Origin: Blastocystis sp. Blastoise
Lineage: Eukaryota > Sar > Bigyra > Opalinata > Blastocystidae
NCBI GenBank assembly: GCA_039096225.1
Contig: JBBPEB010000002.1
Coordinates: forward strand, 1-64,000
DNA length: 64,000 nt
Reading direction: 5' to 3'
A program made the translations under genes and the position numbers. The notes under the pieces were generated by a model. That model saw only the letters and a program-made list of their open reading frames with translations. It was not told where the DNA came from and did no database searches. This document shows positions 1 through 14,939 of this stretch, one piece after another; positions within the stretch are counted from its first letter, which is position 1; each line of letters opens with the position of its first letter.

Positions 1-132
1 ATATATGATGATATAAGATGAATATATATATGATAATATGATGATATTAGATGAATATATATATAGAATGAGTAATAAGAATGAATAAAAAGAATAATAA
101 GAATGCATATATATATATAATAAATAATAAGA

Positions 133-162
<30 letters not shown>

Positions 163-163
<1 letters not shown>

Positions 164-500
164 CTTCACTTTTATGATTTTTATATTTTTTTAATATGAA
201 TCCTCTAATATTATTTCCTCTATAGTGAAGGTAGAATCCACAATCACTAAAAGGGCAGATAATGGTTATTTAAGTTTTATTTGATTTATTAATTTTATAT
301 GAATAGCCTTTATCTTTTAGTTTTGTACTTATATCTTTTATTAATTCTTGTTTTGTTTGATATATTGTTTTAATAAAGTATAAATTATTAATCTCGAATT
401 CTAGCATATCTTCTCGACTTGTAAATTCATCATAACACACTGATTCCATGTTTTCATTCTGAATACTATTTACATCATCAACATCATTAACCTGAATCAA
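163..500 (-). pseudogene. fragment resembling a Mutator-type transposase N-terminal zinc finger
   Basis: Reading right to left, an ATG-led frame of 76 codons reaches an in-frame TAA near 268-270. The same frame then continues with a C-x4-C pair (CPFSDC) followed by an HYRG segment, until the (TA)n tract at about 130-163. The order of hydrophobic and Lys/Glu-rich residues, then IYQTKQELI, then the Cys pair, resembles the N-terminal DNA-binding region of MULE/FAR1-type transposases. The stop inside an otherwise continuous domain points to decay, although the (TA)n could also be an intron. The family assignment is weak and rests only on this short pattern. Confidence 0.3.
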
Positions 501-519
501 GTGAAAGTGAGTTTTAATA

Positions 520-2294
520 ATGTTATAAATACATTATTTTGAGTCTCTATGTTTTCTAAATTATCACGTTATAAAAAAGAAACTTAAAAACTTAAATAAC
601 AAAAAATATTCTTAATATAAAAAATATATTTCTTCTTTTTATTTTAAATCATTTTTACACATCGTTTTCTTTAACAAAAGCGATAAATCAATAGATGACT
701 TATTCCAGCACACATTTCATTTGTAAAAAATTGTCTTCCTCAAATGGATTAGTAACAATTGTGAGCAAAATATTAAAAATAAGTTTTGTTTAACATTGAC
801 TCATCGAAGCAACTATAGTTTCACAATAAATAATTACTTATAACTTTTTCAAACTTAAAGTCATTCTTTGATTACACTTTTTTTTAACAATAAGAACCAG
901 TTATAAAGTTTTTCTAGATTTTTATTAAGCCAAAAGATGCTTTTGATTTAGAATAGCTATGCTGGCTGTTAATATAGTTCTGCCAAACACTAGCAGGCAC
1001 GGAAAAATTTGGTAATTTTTCTCCAGTCAAAAAGGTTAGTCTCCCATGGGGAAAACCAAAATTTTTTAGAAAATTCAAAAAATGCAAAAGGTTGACTGTT
1101 TTTCATTGACTTAGAGAAATTTTTGATAAAAGTTGAGTTTTTGATTTTTCATTTTGAGTCTATTTAGGCAACAGACAATGAATAATGACTTATTGTGGTG
1201 TATAAGGTATAAAATTACTAAAATTTATTAGTTTTGACCGAGTCTTCAGGATCAGTTAATTAGTGAGGTCAGAGTTGTTTGCTTTTTATTATGTGTATAT
1301 GTGTAGAGAGTAACTTGTAATGTAACCATGATCTCTATTATTCAAAATAAAAAGATAAGAGTCGTAATTCAGTCAACTTTCTCAATATTGGTTTCTAAAT
1401 GTTTTTATTGTTATATTATTGTTTACACAATCATTTCAAGTCTTTAAGACAATTCTATGAGTTTACACAACAATATTTGAGTCAAAATCAGAAAACTCTT
1501 TATTGTGTTATAAAATAAAAATTATCATGTAAATGAGTCATGTATGATATGTCTAAGTTATTTGAATAAGAAAAAGTTCAAATAAGTCAAAATATATATA
1601 ATTAAAAGTCAAAAGAAAAAATGAAAAAAATAATTCATAATTTTTGAAAAATGAAAGCATCTGTTTTACATCAAAAAAATTTCGATATCCATATTACAAT
1701 ATAAATAAACTCTGAAAAATAAAATAGAAATATATATTCAATTCATGATGATATATTATTTATAAAAAAGCATATAATGAAAACAGTATTGTTTGCTACA
1801 TTAAAATAAAAGCGAATTAAGTTTAATTATGCTTCTTCGAATAATATAATTTACGTTATTATCATTTCATGATAGAAAACACGTTTTATAATCCTAGAAA
1901 AGGACAAAAACACTGAAATAGAGTCATTAAGGTTTAGTAATTCTTTTGAATGAGAGGAGAAGTTAGTTATATCATTCCAAGGTTACAAAATTTGATCATC
2001 AATTAGTATATTAGTGCTATAAATACCGTATTACTACTCTTGGTCAATTCCGGTTTATCTTTAATCTGACGATGAAGTAAAGTTACATGGATTTCATTTA
2101 GAAACGTTGAGTATGACTCTAAAATAGAAATAATAGTTGTATATGTAAAATAATTAATTACACAATTACATTGGTCTTGAATTTCTCTTCAAAGAATAAG
2201 TTCTCTAATTACAAAAACTCTTTTACATGGGGAAAATAACAACTAAAGCAAGTTTTAACTTGAATACACAAAAAATACTAAAAATAAAATTTTT
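520..2294. other. AT-rich intergenic region, no gene recognised
   Basis: No open frame of interest, no splice-delimited exon series and no RNA gene could be supported. A short GC-richer patch at about 955-1060 (ending near a CCCATGGGG) may be a decayed repeat, but I could not define its ends. Confidence 0.5.
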
Positions 2295-2302
2295 GATACA
2301 GA

Positions 2303-3180
2303 TAGAGTTGGGCGAAGTCCATCAAGTTTCACTTGTATCAAAATTTTCTTTTAAAAGTGACTTTTCTTGTATAATAGTATCAAAATACTTATTTTTTTAA
2401 ATTATATATATTTTTTGTATTCTATATACTTATGTTCACACTTCGAACAGGAGAGATTTTAAGTATATATGACAATTAGATGCAATTCACTTTATAAGTG
2501 ATTTATCTTATTTAATTGTAGAGTATGCCACTTTATAAATAGATTTTATGTTCTATTCAATATTAATAAGGCATTTATACAATTATATTTATTCATCATA
2601 TTCATTATATTTTGTAAATTTAATCTAAAATCTATCATTAAGAGTTATAAACTGTCTATTGTATACAAAAAAGCTGATATGATGACATTTAGAAAAGTTG
2701 ACATGAATAAAGATGAATCGATAGTTTATAAAATACAGATATTTTATATAAATAAGAATATAAATAAAGGGGCGTACATGACTAGATATTCTTATGGATA
2801 AAATAATGCAAAAAAATAATTGTTTGATTCAACTTTATTACAAAGTTGTAATTGATATATATTTATATAGACTATAGTGTCTAGAGTTGAATAGAAGAAC
2901 CAAATTCTAATTTTCATTTTACTAATTGTAATTATATTTTATACTCGTTCAATATTGCTTTATTTTTCAAAGTTGGTATAGCTATAGCATATACATTGAT
3001 TACCCCATGGTATCTTGACTCAACAATAGCTTGTACTGAAGATTGAAACCACACCAAAAAATGGTTTTTTTTTTCCCGTGAAAAAAAGTGAGAAAAACGA
3101 GCTACAAATTGGAGCTCCAACCCCAAAAATTGGACCTAGATGGACCTCCATACAAATGGACTTCCATTTGCCCAACTCTA
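2303..3180. mobile_element. non-autonomous hAT-like DNA transposon with 8-bp target duplication
   Basis: The element begins TAGAGTTGGGC (2303) and ends GCCCAACTCTA (3180), a perfect 11-bp terminal inverted repeat. Weaker subterminal inverted similarity follows (AAGTCCAT on one side, ATGGACTT on the other). It is flanked on both sides by the same octamer GATACAGA (2295-2302 and 3181-3188). An 8-bp target duplication with a TAG...GGGC terminus is the signature of hAT-superfamily elements. At 878 bp with no transposase frame it is a deletion derivative or MITE. A minus-strand 64-codon frame at 2932-3126 could be a transposase remnant, but I do not recognise it. The intact duplication and ends suggest fairly recent insertion. 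Confidence 0.85.
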
Positions 3181-3189
3181 GATACAGAA

Positions 3190-3835
3190 CATTTTTTTTT
3201 CTTTCTATATTATTTATATCCTTGAGTTTTTGCTTTTAAAACTGAAATGCTAGAGTACAACATCTCAAGAAACTTCTTAAAAGTTGCTTTGTTTAAAAAT
3301 TGAAGTGTATCTTCTAATCGGTGAAGTGTATTGGCTTTCTTGGTTTCGATAAAATACGTCTCTCAACTTGTGGATGATGAAAGTCGATGATTCTATTAAA
3401 ATTTGTTCTATTCTTTTATGGTTGACAACATGATTGGTCAATTTTTTTCATTGTTACTTATCCAGACGCTTCTGTATGCTTTATAAGTAATTCTACTTGC
3501 AAATTAGTTCTCTATTTTATGTTTTATAGTTTTCAGCTTCATTTTCTCTTTCACATTTCTACAATCAGTTTTGATTCAAATGAACAAACGTTATTGGTTT
3601 CTTCTAATTGTCAAAATTATTATTCACAGTTGTGTCAGCTTTGATTTCCTTATTTATGCCTGTATAAATTTATTTTTACTCTTTTTTATTTTTTTTTATT
3701 TATGCTTTTTTTTTATATATATAGTAACATTATTAAGTCCTTTATTACGATATTAAAAAAAATAGAAGACAGTCTATTTATTAGAGAAAAGTATATTAAA
3801 CGGATTTAAATATTCCTGTACAATCATCAAGGTAT
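3190..3835. other. intergenic, no gene supported
   Basis: A 61-codon hydrophobic open frame at 3571-3756 is made mostly of Phe, Leu and Ile codons, as expected of T-rich noncoding DNA. I see nothing else here. Confidence 0.4.
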
Positions 3836-3844
3836 GTGATTGCT

Positions 3845-3985
<141 letters not shown>

Positions 3986-3986
3986 G

Positions 3987-4336
3987 GTTTAGACTGCTAT
4001 GATTCGTCAATTAATGCAAATATGACTACTGAAACAAGTGGTATATATATATATATATACATTTACAGTATTATTTTAATTCTTTTTAATTATTCTATAT
4101 GTTTAATATATATATATATATATAGATGATGAATTGAGTCTTTTCTTTGACCTCTATGATATATATAATAATCAATGTACTCATCACTTGCCTTCTTTAT
4201 ATACTATTATACGTGATTTAAATAGTAATTATACACGACAAGTCACTCTTTCCTTCGATTTCTATAAACAAAAATATGCATATACATTCACTCCAGAACA
4301 TACTACTAGGTATATATATATTATTATTATAGATAT

Positions 4337-4368
<32 letters not shown>

Positions 4369-4508
4369 TATAGCTATGAGATAACTCTATATAATCATAG
4401 GAAACTCGTTTTTACAACAATTATTCCTTACGTTACTTCATGTAAATATAAATATTATATATCAATTATATATTATATATAGATGATAAACCTGTTTCAT
4501 TTGATAAT

Positions 4509-4558
<50 letters not shown>

Positions 4559-5902
4559 TATATAGATATGAAATTCCTTGGAGAGGGAATGAATGGTGGA
4601 TTTATATATACACCACTAAATATATATATAACTATGAATACAAAGTATATATACTAATAATTATATATACATATTAATATATATAAATTTATATATAGAT
4701 GTCCTATGACAGTTGAGTATGAGTTTATAGGCAGTAATAATCAGAAGATAACCGCGGATATGTACATACTATATATATAAATTATATATATATATATTCG
4801 CTTGCTTATTTTATATATAGTAATTTCACTCTTAATAATATGATTTATACTTTTTTTATATATACATTTATATATATATATGTGCCTTCTACTTCTCCTT
4901 TCTTTTCTGAAATATCTTTATGTATGTATATAAGTGATAACCAATCAATTGTTGAGAAGCACATGAATACCACGCTCTATACTTTCGACGAATGTTCTTT
5001 TTCCAATAGAACATTCCAAGAATATATTACACATACAGGTATATATATATATCAGATTATATATATGATTATATACATGATTATATATATGATTATATAC
5101 ATGATTATATATATGATTATAAATATGATTATTTATAGGTAGTGCTAGTTTTTATTTACAGACATATATTCATTATATCAGATACACAAATTCCCAGGAT
5201 TATTTTTCAAATATTTCCCAAGAAGAAATTGATGAACGAATTAACCGCGGGGAAGCTACAAATATTTATTTAAAACGAACTGACCGATGTATTAATGTGA
5301 ATAATATTATTGTTTGTGTATATATAGTTATATATATAGTTATATATGTAGTTATATTTATGACTATTATATATATATAGAGTTCTCCTTCTGCTTCTTC
5401 CTCTCCATATATATATGCAGGTATATATATATAGATATATGTATATATATATAGGTGAAGGTCGATATGTTGTGAACATGCAACATTTGTCAACTCAAGA
5501 TTATTTTGTTTCTGTGTTCCTACAATCATCCAATATGAATGCTGTATTCATGATCAGTAGTCAATATCACGTGGTTAATAGAATGTCATTAGAGTTTTTA
5601 AGTGATTATGAATCTGTAGTTTATCTTATTGGTATATAATATATATATATTATTATTGTATATTAATTTATTTATTTATTTCTATTCATTATTCTATTAA
5701 TAATAATATAGATAAACCAATAACAATTCAGTTTCGAATTCGTACTCTGTACAGTAATCAGTATGTAACAGATGAAACGGCAGTTAACAAAAGTGTTCAT
5801 GCATCTGTGTTCCAAGCGCACGTGGTTCTCTATCCCTCTATTTATATTAATGAAGAAGAACAATTATTAGAAATCACGTTCACTCCTATATATAGACATG
5901 AT

Positions 5903-5953
<51 letters not shown>

Positions 5954-6190
5954 TCTCTGTTTACTCATTTTTTAAATATTATATTATATATATACTATAT
6001 TCTCTTTATATATATACTTATTCTTTGTATATATACCCTGTCTCTCTCTCTCATGCTTTATATATATATATATATATATATAGTTACTGATGAGAATGCG
6101 AATACAGTTGTACTTATATCTGTAGACTCTCTTGCTTATTATTTATATATACGAACTACCTCTATTGTACCCTCTATACAGTATATATAG
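3987..6190 (+). CDS. intron-rich host gene, function unknown
   Basis: A series of exon-like segments is separated by GTATATAT...ATATAG introns. Supported pieces include 3987 to about 4040, the exon following the ATATAG near 4124 and running to about 4310, the exons around 4560-4650 and 4700-4755, then 4880-5038, 5140-5310, 5455-5632, 5712-5904 and 6083-6190, which ends in TAG. The encoded pieces are rich in aromatic, Ser and Thr residues with beta-strand-like alternation. I do not recognise a family. Several junctions are ambiguous because TA-repeat introns also contain open frames, and the 5' end is not defined. It could be an independent gene or belong with the next coding block. Two CCGCGG palindromes (4752, 5245) fall in its exons. 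Confidence 0.35.
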
Positions 6191-6504
6191 TATTATTATT
6201 ATTAAATATTATTATATATTTCAATGCAAATTTGTAACTTATATATATAGAGTTGGTTTGTTCTTCTTTTATTTTTAAATAATCTTATTTCTTCAACTAG
6301 CTATGAAATCTTATCAACAGTTGTTTTTCAAGTTATATCTGGAGAGGTAGTAATGACACTGATTTCTTAAAGCTTGTTACATTCATTAATTCTTAATTGT
6401 TACTTTTATAAGTATTTGTAATAAGGTATATATATAATACTTATTATTGTCCATTTTAAAAAATTTATCAAATACTACTATATATATTTATATAGTTTAC
6501 TTGT

Positions 6505-7100
6505 ATGTCTTATACTTATTACTTATATTCTACAAAGGCTTCTATTCCTACTGTATCTACTTCTACTGATACTATTACTACTACTTCCAACATTAAATTA
6601 TCTCCTATTATTTCTATTTCACTCTTAATTCCTTCTATTACCATAAATAGTAATATTCTAAATCCTCTTCTTCTTCTTACTACTACTACTTCTCCTTCTT
6701 TTCCTTCTTATTAAAAAACCATACCAGGAGAAGATAGTATAGACTCACGATCAAAAATGAATATTAATCAGACTATTATTAGTAATAATGATACTAATGA
6801 ATCTATTGATAATGAAAAAATCGTAGAAATTCTTTACATTATACAAATCCTTGTGTTGTTTCTCCTCGAACTCCAAAAAACCCACTATTCCATGTAGAAA
6901 ATGTTAAGAAAATAATTGAAAAATGCAATTACTTCTGATTCTATAAGATATTCAAGAAAACAATAGAAAATCAATTGCTGAAGTTTACGTATCTATTTGC
7001 TATTATTTAAATATAATAATAGCTATTGGATTTATTATAAGTTTTTTATGGTCAGTTGATATTCTTCTGGGAACTGAAATAATCATTATTATTATTATTA
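6505..7100 (+). pseudogene. broken coding segment with repeated frame changes
   Basis: Ser/Thr-rich coding-like sequence at 6505-6714 ends in TAA. From 6727 to about 7060 the reading frame appears to move between all three phases, each switch falling near an A-run (for example around 6820, 6910 and 6960). Peptide-like composition persists across the switches. This is either a decayed 5' part of the BEACH gene or sequence with homopolymer-length errors. The sequence alone cannot separate the two. Confidence 0.3.
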
Positions 7101-7384
7101 TTATTAATACCAATAAATAGGGTATTTATTTAGTATATAATGTACTCTTCTTAGTAGTAAGATTAGTATTTGGTATTACTATGGATGTATGTATAAAAAT
7201 ATATTATGCTTATTATAATTCTTATTGTGTTATTATTATTGTGTTTATAATAATAATAAGTATTATTATTATACTGATTATACTGTTTATTACTATTATT
7301 ATTATGATTATTATTAGATATATTATTATGCTTATTATTGTGTTTATAATAATAATTGTGATTAAACTGATTATACTTCTATAG

Positions 7385-9712
7385 GTAACTCCAACGGATG
7401 CCGAGAGATGGTTTGAAGCCTTTGGTTTATATGGTCATATTCATAAAGATGTTATTATTAGAGTTACTTTTACAGATAGTACTATTCTTATTGCTTGTAT
7501 TATTATGCTTATAAATGATATTATCTATATGATCACTTATTATGATTTCTATAATAATGAAGCTACGAAGAGAGAGTATATTATTATTATTTTTATTATC
7601 ACTATTATTATTATTATTATAAATATATAGATATCTAACATCTTTATATATTGATGAGAAAACTGAATATAACCGTAAATATCCTTCGCTTTCTACTAAG
7701 GAATTATCTTTATTACGAACTAATATACTTGCTCTTTATGTTCTTATCTATACTAAAGATAATGTTATCAAGTATATATATATAGTATTATATAATATTA
7801 TTAGTTTATTCTATCACATGTTATTTCCTCCTATTCTTCTATATAGACCTGAGTGTATAACGGATTTATATGCCTATTTAACTGCTAATAGTCCATCATC
7901 CTCTGCTCTTGTCGATATATTCTCCTATCTCACCTCTCTCTTAGACCAACCTGATATATCCTTATATATATTATATTTATATTATATTTATTACAGTATT
8001 ATATTTATTATATGTATTTTATTTATTATATATATATTCCTTCATTTCTATACTTCTGTTCTATGTATATATCCCGATCACCACTTCTTTCTATTGCGCT
8101 TTTTAACAACGAATCTCCCGCCGTTCGATGCGACTTATGGACTCATTTACAAAGATTATGTACCTTAGAAGACAATCCTAGTATATATTATATATATATA
8201 TTATATATATTATAATTTTTCATTTTTGTATGTACGTAGTTTTATAAGCATATATATATGTTCTATTATTTACATATATATCTTTCTTTAGAATGTCAAT
8301 CTATTGGTTCTCGTTATATATATACAATTCTGAATCGATCGATCTCTATTCCTCTTTCTATTCAAGAGTATATATATATATAGATTATCTCTCTATTTCA
8401 TTATCTCTCTATTTCATTATCTTTCTACATATATAGATATGATACTATTATTAATTTTGCCCTTTCTTCGAATGAAGAACATCGTGTACTATCAAATTCC
8501 CGTGGCTATTATTTTATATTTGGAAACAATTACTTATTTCCCCTTGTTCATTACGTTTGAAGCATCTTAGTTTAATTGCCTATATATATAATAATCATTA
8601 GTATTATAACTATTTATATATATAGCGCTTTTTACTGGTGATCATGCAGAAGAGAACTTTAAGTATATATCTATATATATATATATTAATATTACTATAT
8701 ATATAGGCAATTAAGTTCAATTCCCTGTTTCTATATCTATATATTTACATTATCTCATATTACATCTACTTCTTCGGAGTCTGATTCCCGCGGGAATGAG
8801 TCTGGAAATCATCGTACTTTATATGATTATAATAATATTATTATAAACAATCGAAATGATCTAGAGAAGAAGAAGGAAGCTATTGAATGCTTATTCGCTT
8901 TAAGTATATATATTTATATTTATTTATATTTTCTATTTATTCTTTATTTATTAAATTTTTTTTTATTCGCGTTATAAATATATATGCATCCTATTATGTG
9001 ATACACTTTTATATTTATTATACTATATATATATATCCTTCTTATTCTCTGTAGATACCGAAGAGTCTCAAGGATTATTAATTAAATACTTCAAAGACCC
9101 TCAAATAAATGAGGATATTCGCGATTATATATTGGATATTATGGCTATTAAGAATGCTGATGACGTTATGAGCATGCTTCTAGAGAAGTGTATTGTCATT
9201 CATGGGTATTATATATATAGATATATAGAATTAGACAAATTTGATCAAGTTCTTCTAGTATATATATATGATATATATTATCTTTATATATGTATTTATA
9301 GAATTACTATAGCTATTTGAATAATCATATATATTCTATTCCTTCATTAATGATCTATATACAACTTCTCAACCATCTCTGCAAGAACCTCAAAGAAGTA
9401 TATATATTTATTTATTATAAGAATATATATATAGAATCTTTCAAAAATGAAAATGTCACCTATAATTGCAAATAATATTAAATCTCTTACTCAATATATA
9501 TGCTATATATTTAAGAAGAATGATATTTTCAATGTTTCTATTTTCACTTCTCTGTCGGATATATATATATATATCACTTCTTATATTACTGCAAAAGATA
9601 ATTATAACACTGAATTTACTGTTCCTGAAGAGTATATATATAGTATTTTATTTTATTCTATATATATAGTAAATTCGTTGTTTCCTTAAAAACATCTATA
9701 CTTCATCCTTGT

Positions 9713-9787
<75 letters not shown>

Positions 9788-12700
9788 ATACTTATTATAG
9801 GTTCTCTCCATGATTATTTGACTCTTTGTCTCTGTAAAATGACATTTAACATGAAAAATAATATTCATAATGATACTGCTATTCTGGATACTATTATTTA
9901 TATTATTCAACGAATGGAAGTATATATATATATTATTATATATATTATCTTTAGTTAAGTGCATCTTCTACAACTAATAATGCCTCTACTCCCGCGGTTA
10001 TTCCTGTAATTGGTCGAAATGAAGGTGAACAACTATTTATCAGTTTCTTACTCTTCACTTTAAATGAATATAGAAATGTAAATATATATAATATTTATAA
10101 TGCTATTAAATAATATATATTTATAATACTATTAAATATCATTATATAGTTTTATTCTTCTAAGAATCATCAAATGGGTCCTTATATATATAAACATATG
10201 AATTCTTTACTTCGTAGTCCCGTGGGAAATGAGCAAGATATGAATACTTTAGTACATAGTGACACAATTATGAATAATATGAATATATATAATCAATATA
10301 CCGCTATTTATTTGGCGCGAATGGAAAAATATATTGATTTATATATAGAACACTTTGAAAAAGCAACCAAAAAGATTGAACAGGTATATAGTAATAATAA
10401 TAGTATTTATAATAATAATATTTATAATAATAATAACATATATATATAGACTATTACTTCAAGTACTCTTCCTACTCTTTCTCCTTCTACACAAACAAAT
10501 AATGATGTATATTTCCGTAGTAGAGAACAAGAAAAAGATAAATTATATATATATAAACTATTAGAATTATTAACTTATATATACTATACAAATATTCTTT
10601 ACAAACAAAATTCTTGGGAATATCGATCCTTATCTTCCCACGGGAATATCAACGGAACACATTTAATAGAAGATTTAAATTTTGGTGGTAAGAATTATGA
10701 GGATCATGCCCGCCGTGGGAAGTCTATAAAAGAGAAAGAGAAAGATGATTATATGAAGAAAATACAAGGACTATTAAATAAAGTACAATCGAAGAAACAA
10801 AATGAACTTGATGATGATCATGATGTATATATATATAATAATAATTATTTATAATATTTTTTTATTCTATTATATATATATATATAATTAATACTTTATC
10901 AATATAAACCACTATAGAAATTAATTTATATATTAATGTATATGATTATTATTATATATAGGCAGAAGATGATGAGTTAGAAGCCCTCCAGGAAGCTGTT
11001 CCCTCCATTTTATCGATTTATGAAGCTCGCTACAGAGAAGAAAATCAAGATTCTAATGACGTACCTCGATCCCCCGCTTCCCGCCCTCTTTCTGGCGGTT
11101 TAAAAGGTTTATTTGGAAAGAAGAAGAAGGAAGTATAATTATATATAATGTTTATTATATTTTATTATATTTTATTATATTTTATTATATTTTATTCTAT
11201 TTTATTATATTTTATTCTATTTTATTCTATTTTATTCTATTTTATTATGTTTATGATTATATTTTATTATATAATTACTACTATATATACAATTATCTAT
11301 ATATAGGTTCTCTCTCCTGTTCCTACATCTCCTATAACTCATACTTATACATTTAGTGTTTCTTCTTTATCTTTTGATACTATCCTTCCTTCTCTTGATT
11401 CTCTACATTTCTATACACTTCAAGAATTCAGTAATCATATGCAAACGAATGGACAGGAAAAAGAACAGATTCCCATGGACTTAGAAGAGAATAATATTGT
11501 TTATTCTTCTCCTAGTAAATATATATATATGTCTTTTGAAGTTATTGGTACTATATATATTAATAAGAATCAACTTGAATTTGAAAGAACCTTAATTCGT
11601 CACTTAGGAAGGTATATATAATAAATTATAATAGTTATTATTATTCATTATATTTATCATTAATAATTTCTCTTTATATATAAATATATACATGATTATG
11701 ATCTTTATCTAGTCATTATTTAGTTATTATAAACTTATATATATATAGTTCATCCGAAAAGAAGTTACCATCCTATATGTCTTCTCTTTCTAAACAACTT
11801 CTTATTAAACAATCATTCTCTCTGGCTCTTGTTACTTATATATTTAGACGTAAATATCTTTATCAAGATATCGCTATTGAGTTTTACTTTGCTGATGGCT
11901 CTTCTATATATTTAGTTATGAATGATAATCAAGAACGAGAAGATTTCTATTATACAGTTAAGAAATATACTTCTGTCCGTCTATTCCGGTATATATATAA
12001 TAATAATTATTATTATTAGTCATATTTATTTATATGATTCTATTTATAAATATATACTAATAAGATGATTATTCTATTTCTCATATTATTGATTATTTAT
12101 CCTCAATTAAACATTATTATATCTTATTCTATATATATAGTTCTCCTATTAATAAACGTCTTTATCCTTCTTCCTCCCTCTTATCCTCTCTTCCTATTAC
12201 TCAGAAATGGGTCGATCGTCAAATTACTACTTATGATTATTTAATAGCATTGAATATATTTGCTGGGAGATCGTTTAATAATCTTGCTCAATATCCCGTA
12301 TTCCCGTGGATATTCAAAGATTATACAAGTGCTACCTTGGATCTTTCAAATCCTAATGTATATCGTGATCTTAGTAAGCCTATAGGTGCATTAAATCCCG
12401 ATCGTTTGGAGTCCTTTAAAGAACGTTATGAAGTAATGAAAGAGATGTATGCTAGTGATGACGGATCTAGTGTCAATAGTGTTCCATTCTTATATGGTAC
12501 TCACTATAGTAGTGCTGGATATACATTATTTTATTTGGTTCGAGAAGAACCTTATACTCTTCTTCATATATACCTACAAAGTGGAGTGTTTGATGAAGCA
12601 GAACGATTATTTACAAGTGTCGAAGGATGCTTCCAAAGTGCTATGAATAGTAATGGTATGTTTATATATATTAAGCTATACTACTTGTATTAATAGTTAT

Positions 12701-13345
12701 ATGTTATATATATTAAATTATTATTCAATATGATTTATCTTATACATTATTTTATACATACATATATATAGGAGATGTGAAGGAATTGACTCCAGAATGG
12801 TATTATCTTCCCTCCTTCCTGGTGAATCAAAATAAACTACCTCTAGGAACAAAACAAGTATATATATATTATTTATTTATTATATTAAATATATTATTCT
12901 TATTACTACTAATTATATATTCATTTTTTCTATTTATAATATTCTCCAATATATATATTATATATAGGATGGTATAGTGATTAATAACGTTATTCTCCCT
13001 CCTTGGGCATCATCCCCTGAACAATTCATCTACTTCCAGCGCGAAGGATTAGAATCTACTTATGCAGATATGCATATAGCTCAATGGATTGATCTTATAT
13101 TTGGGTATATATATATATTAAATCTATATATATATAATCTTCATTTTTTTCCTATAATATATATATATATATAGATATAAACAGAAAGGTGTTGCTGCTG
13201 AAGAATCTGATAATATATTCTTCTCTTTAACTTATGAAGATAATGTTAATGTTGATTCTCTAACGAATCCCTTAGATAAAGAAGCCGTATTAATACAAGT
13301 AGCAGAGTTTGGTCAATGTCCATCACAATTATTCACAACTCAACA

Positions 13346-13435
<90 letters not shown>

Positions 13436-14908
13436 TCTCTTTTTCTATTATTTATTCATATCTCTATATCTTTTCTTCATTTTTTTCATATAATAATAAT
13501 AATAATAATAATAAATATACATATGCTAAATATTATACTATTCTATAGCCTTCTCGAGTTGAGCTTCCTTTGGCGCCAACATCTCCCGCCACTGTGTCTA
13601 CTGTTTCTTTATTCTCTCCACTAAAAGAAGATGTAGTCTCTATATATATAAATAGTAAAACAAAACATTTATATGGAATTGATCGTTCAGGAAAGATTTG
13701 TGATTATATATATAAATATGATGGTATGAATGATATTAAATCCAATGTATATCTTGCTACCGAAGACAGAAAGAAAGCTATTCAAGAACATAAATTTGTT
13801 GTATATATATAATTAATATTAATGTTTTTATAATCAATATATATTTTTTTATTATTTATATATATATATTTATAATTATATAAATAACCATATATATAGA
13901 CTATGTATTCTGCTCCTCATTTTATTCCCGTTGATAATAAGCATACATATATACTCCAAACAGGTTATGTTGATAATAGTATGAGAATAACCGCGGTTAA
14001 TTCAATGTTCTCAAAAGATAATTCTGTGAAGGATATGATATTATATAATAATACAGATATTGTCACTTGTGCTTCTATTGATAGAGATATTGATTTCTGT
14101 ATATATATATATATTGACATATATATTATGTTCTAATTATTTTATTCTTAATGGATCATCTTATTCTCTTATATATAAATAACAATATATACATTTATTT
14201 ATCTTGTATATCTAGTGACTTCAAGTGAAGGTAGTGATATATATATGGTTGTAGGATCTAATGATTGTTCTCTTTCTCTATATATATACCCAGGTACTTA
14301 TACGGGTATACTCTCTTCTCTTTATAATATTAATAATTATACACCTTTACTTCAATCACCTTTATGTGTTAAATATATTGATTCCCCTGTTAATGGAGTA
14401 GATCTCTGCTGTAAATTGGATATATTAGCGGGAGTCGGTGATAATAGCAAGTTATACTTATATACAATAAAAGAAATGGAATTCTTACGAGAAATAGATA
14501 TTAACGATAGTAAGAAACAAATTGAAGAATTATTTGGTCATTCTATTAAATCATTATATATTCAAAAAGTTAAACTTGTAGAACGAGGTTATATTATATT
14601 ATATATTGAAGTTGTTTATAAACATAAACATAGACATGTATATATATATATTATTATTATATGTCTTCTTTCTTTATATATATATATATTATTTCTTTAT
14701 CAATATTTTATATATATATAAATCTATTATATGTTATATATATAGATACTTATGAATTATCATATAAACGGTAATTTCTTGAACGTTGTTCGATTGGAAG
14801 AAGATGAAGAGGATGTGATGACAGATCTATGCATCAATATGAAAGGTAATAAGATTATAACTGCGGATATGAGATGTATTGCCATACGAGATGTCTTTTC
14901 TTTACAAG

Positions 14909-14939
<31 letters not shown>

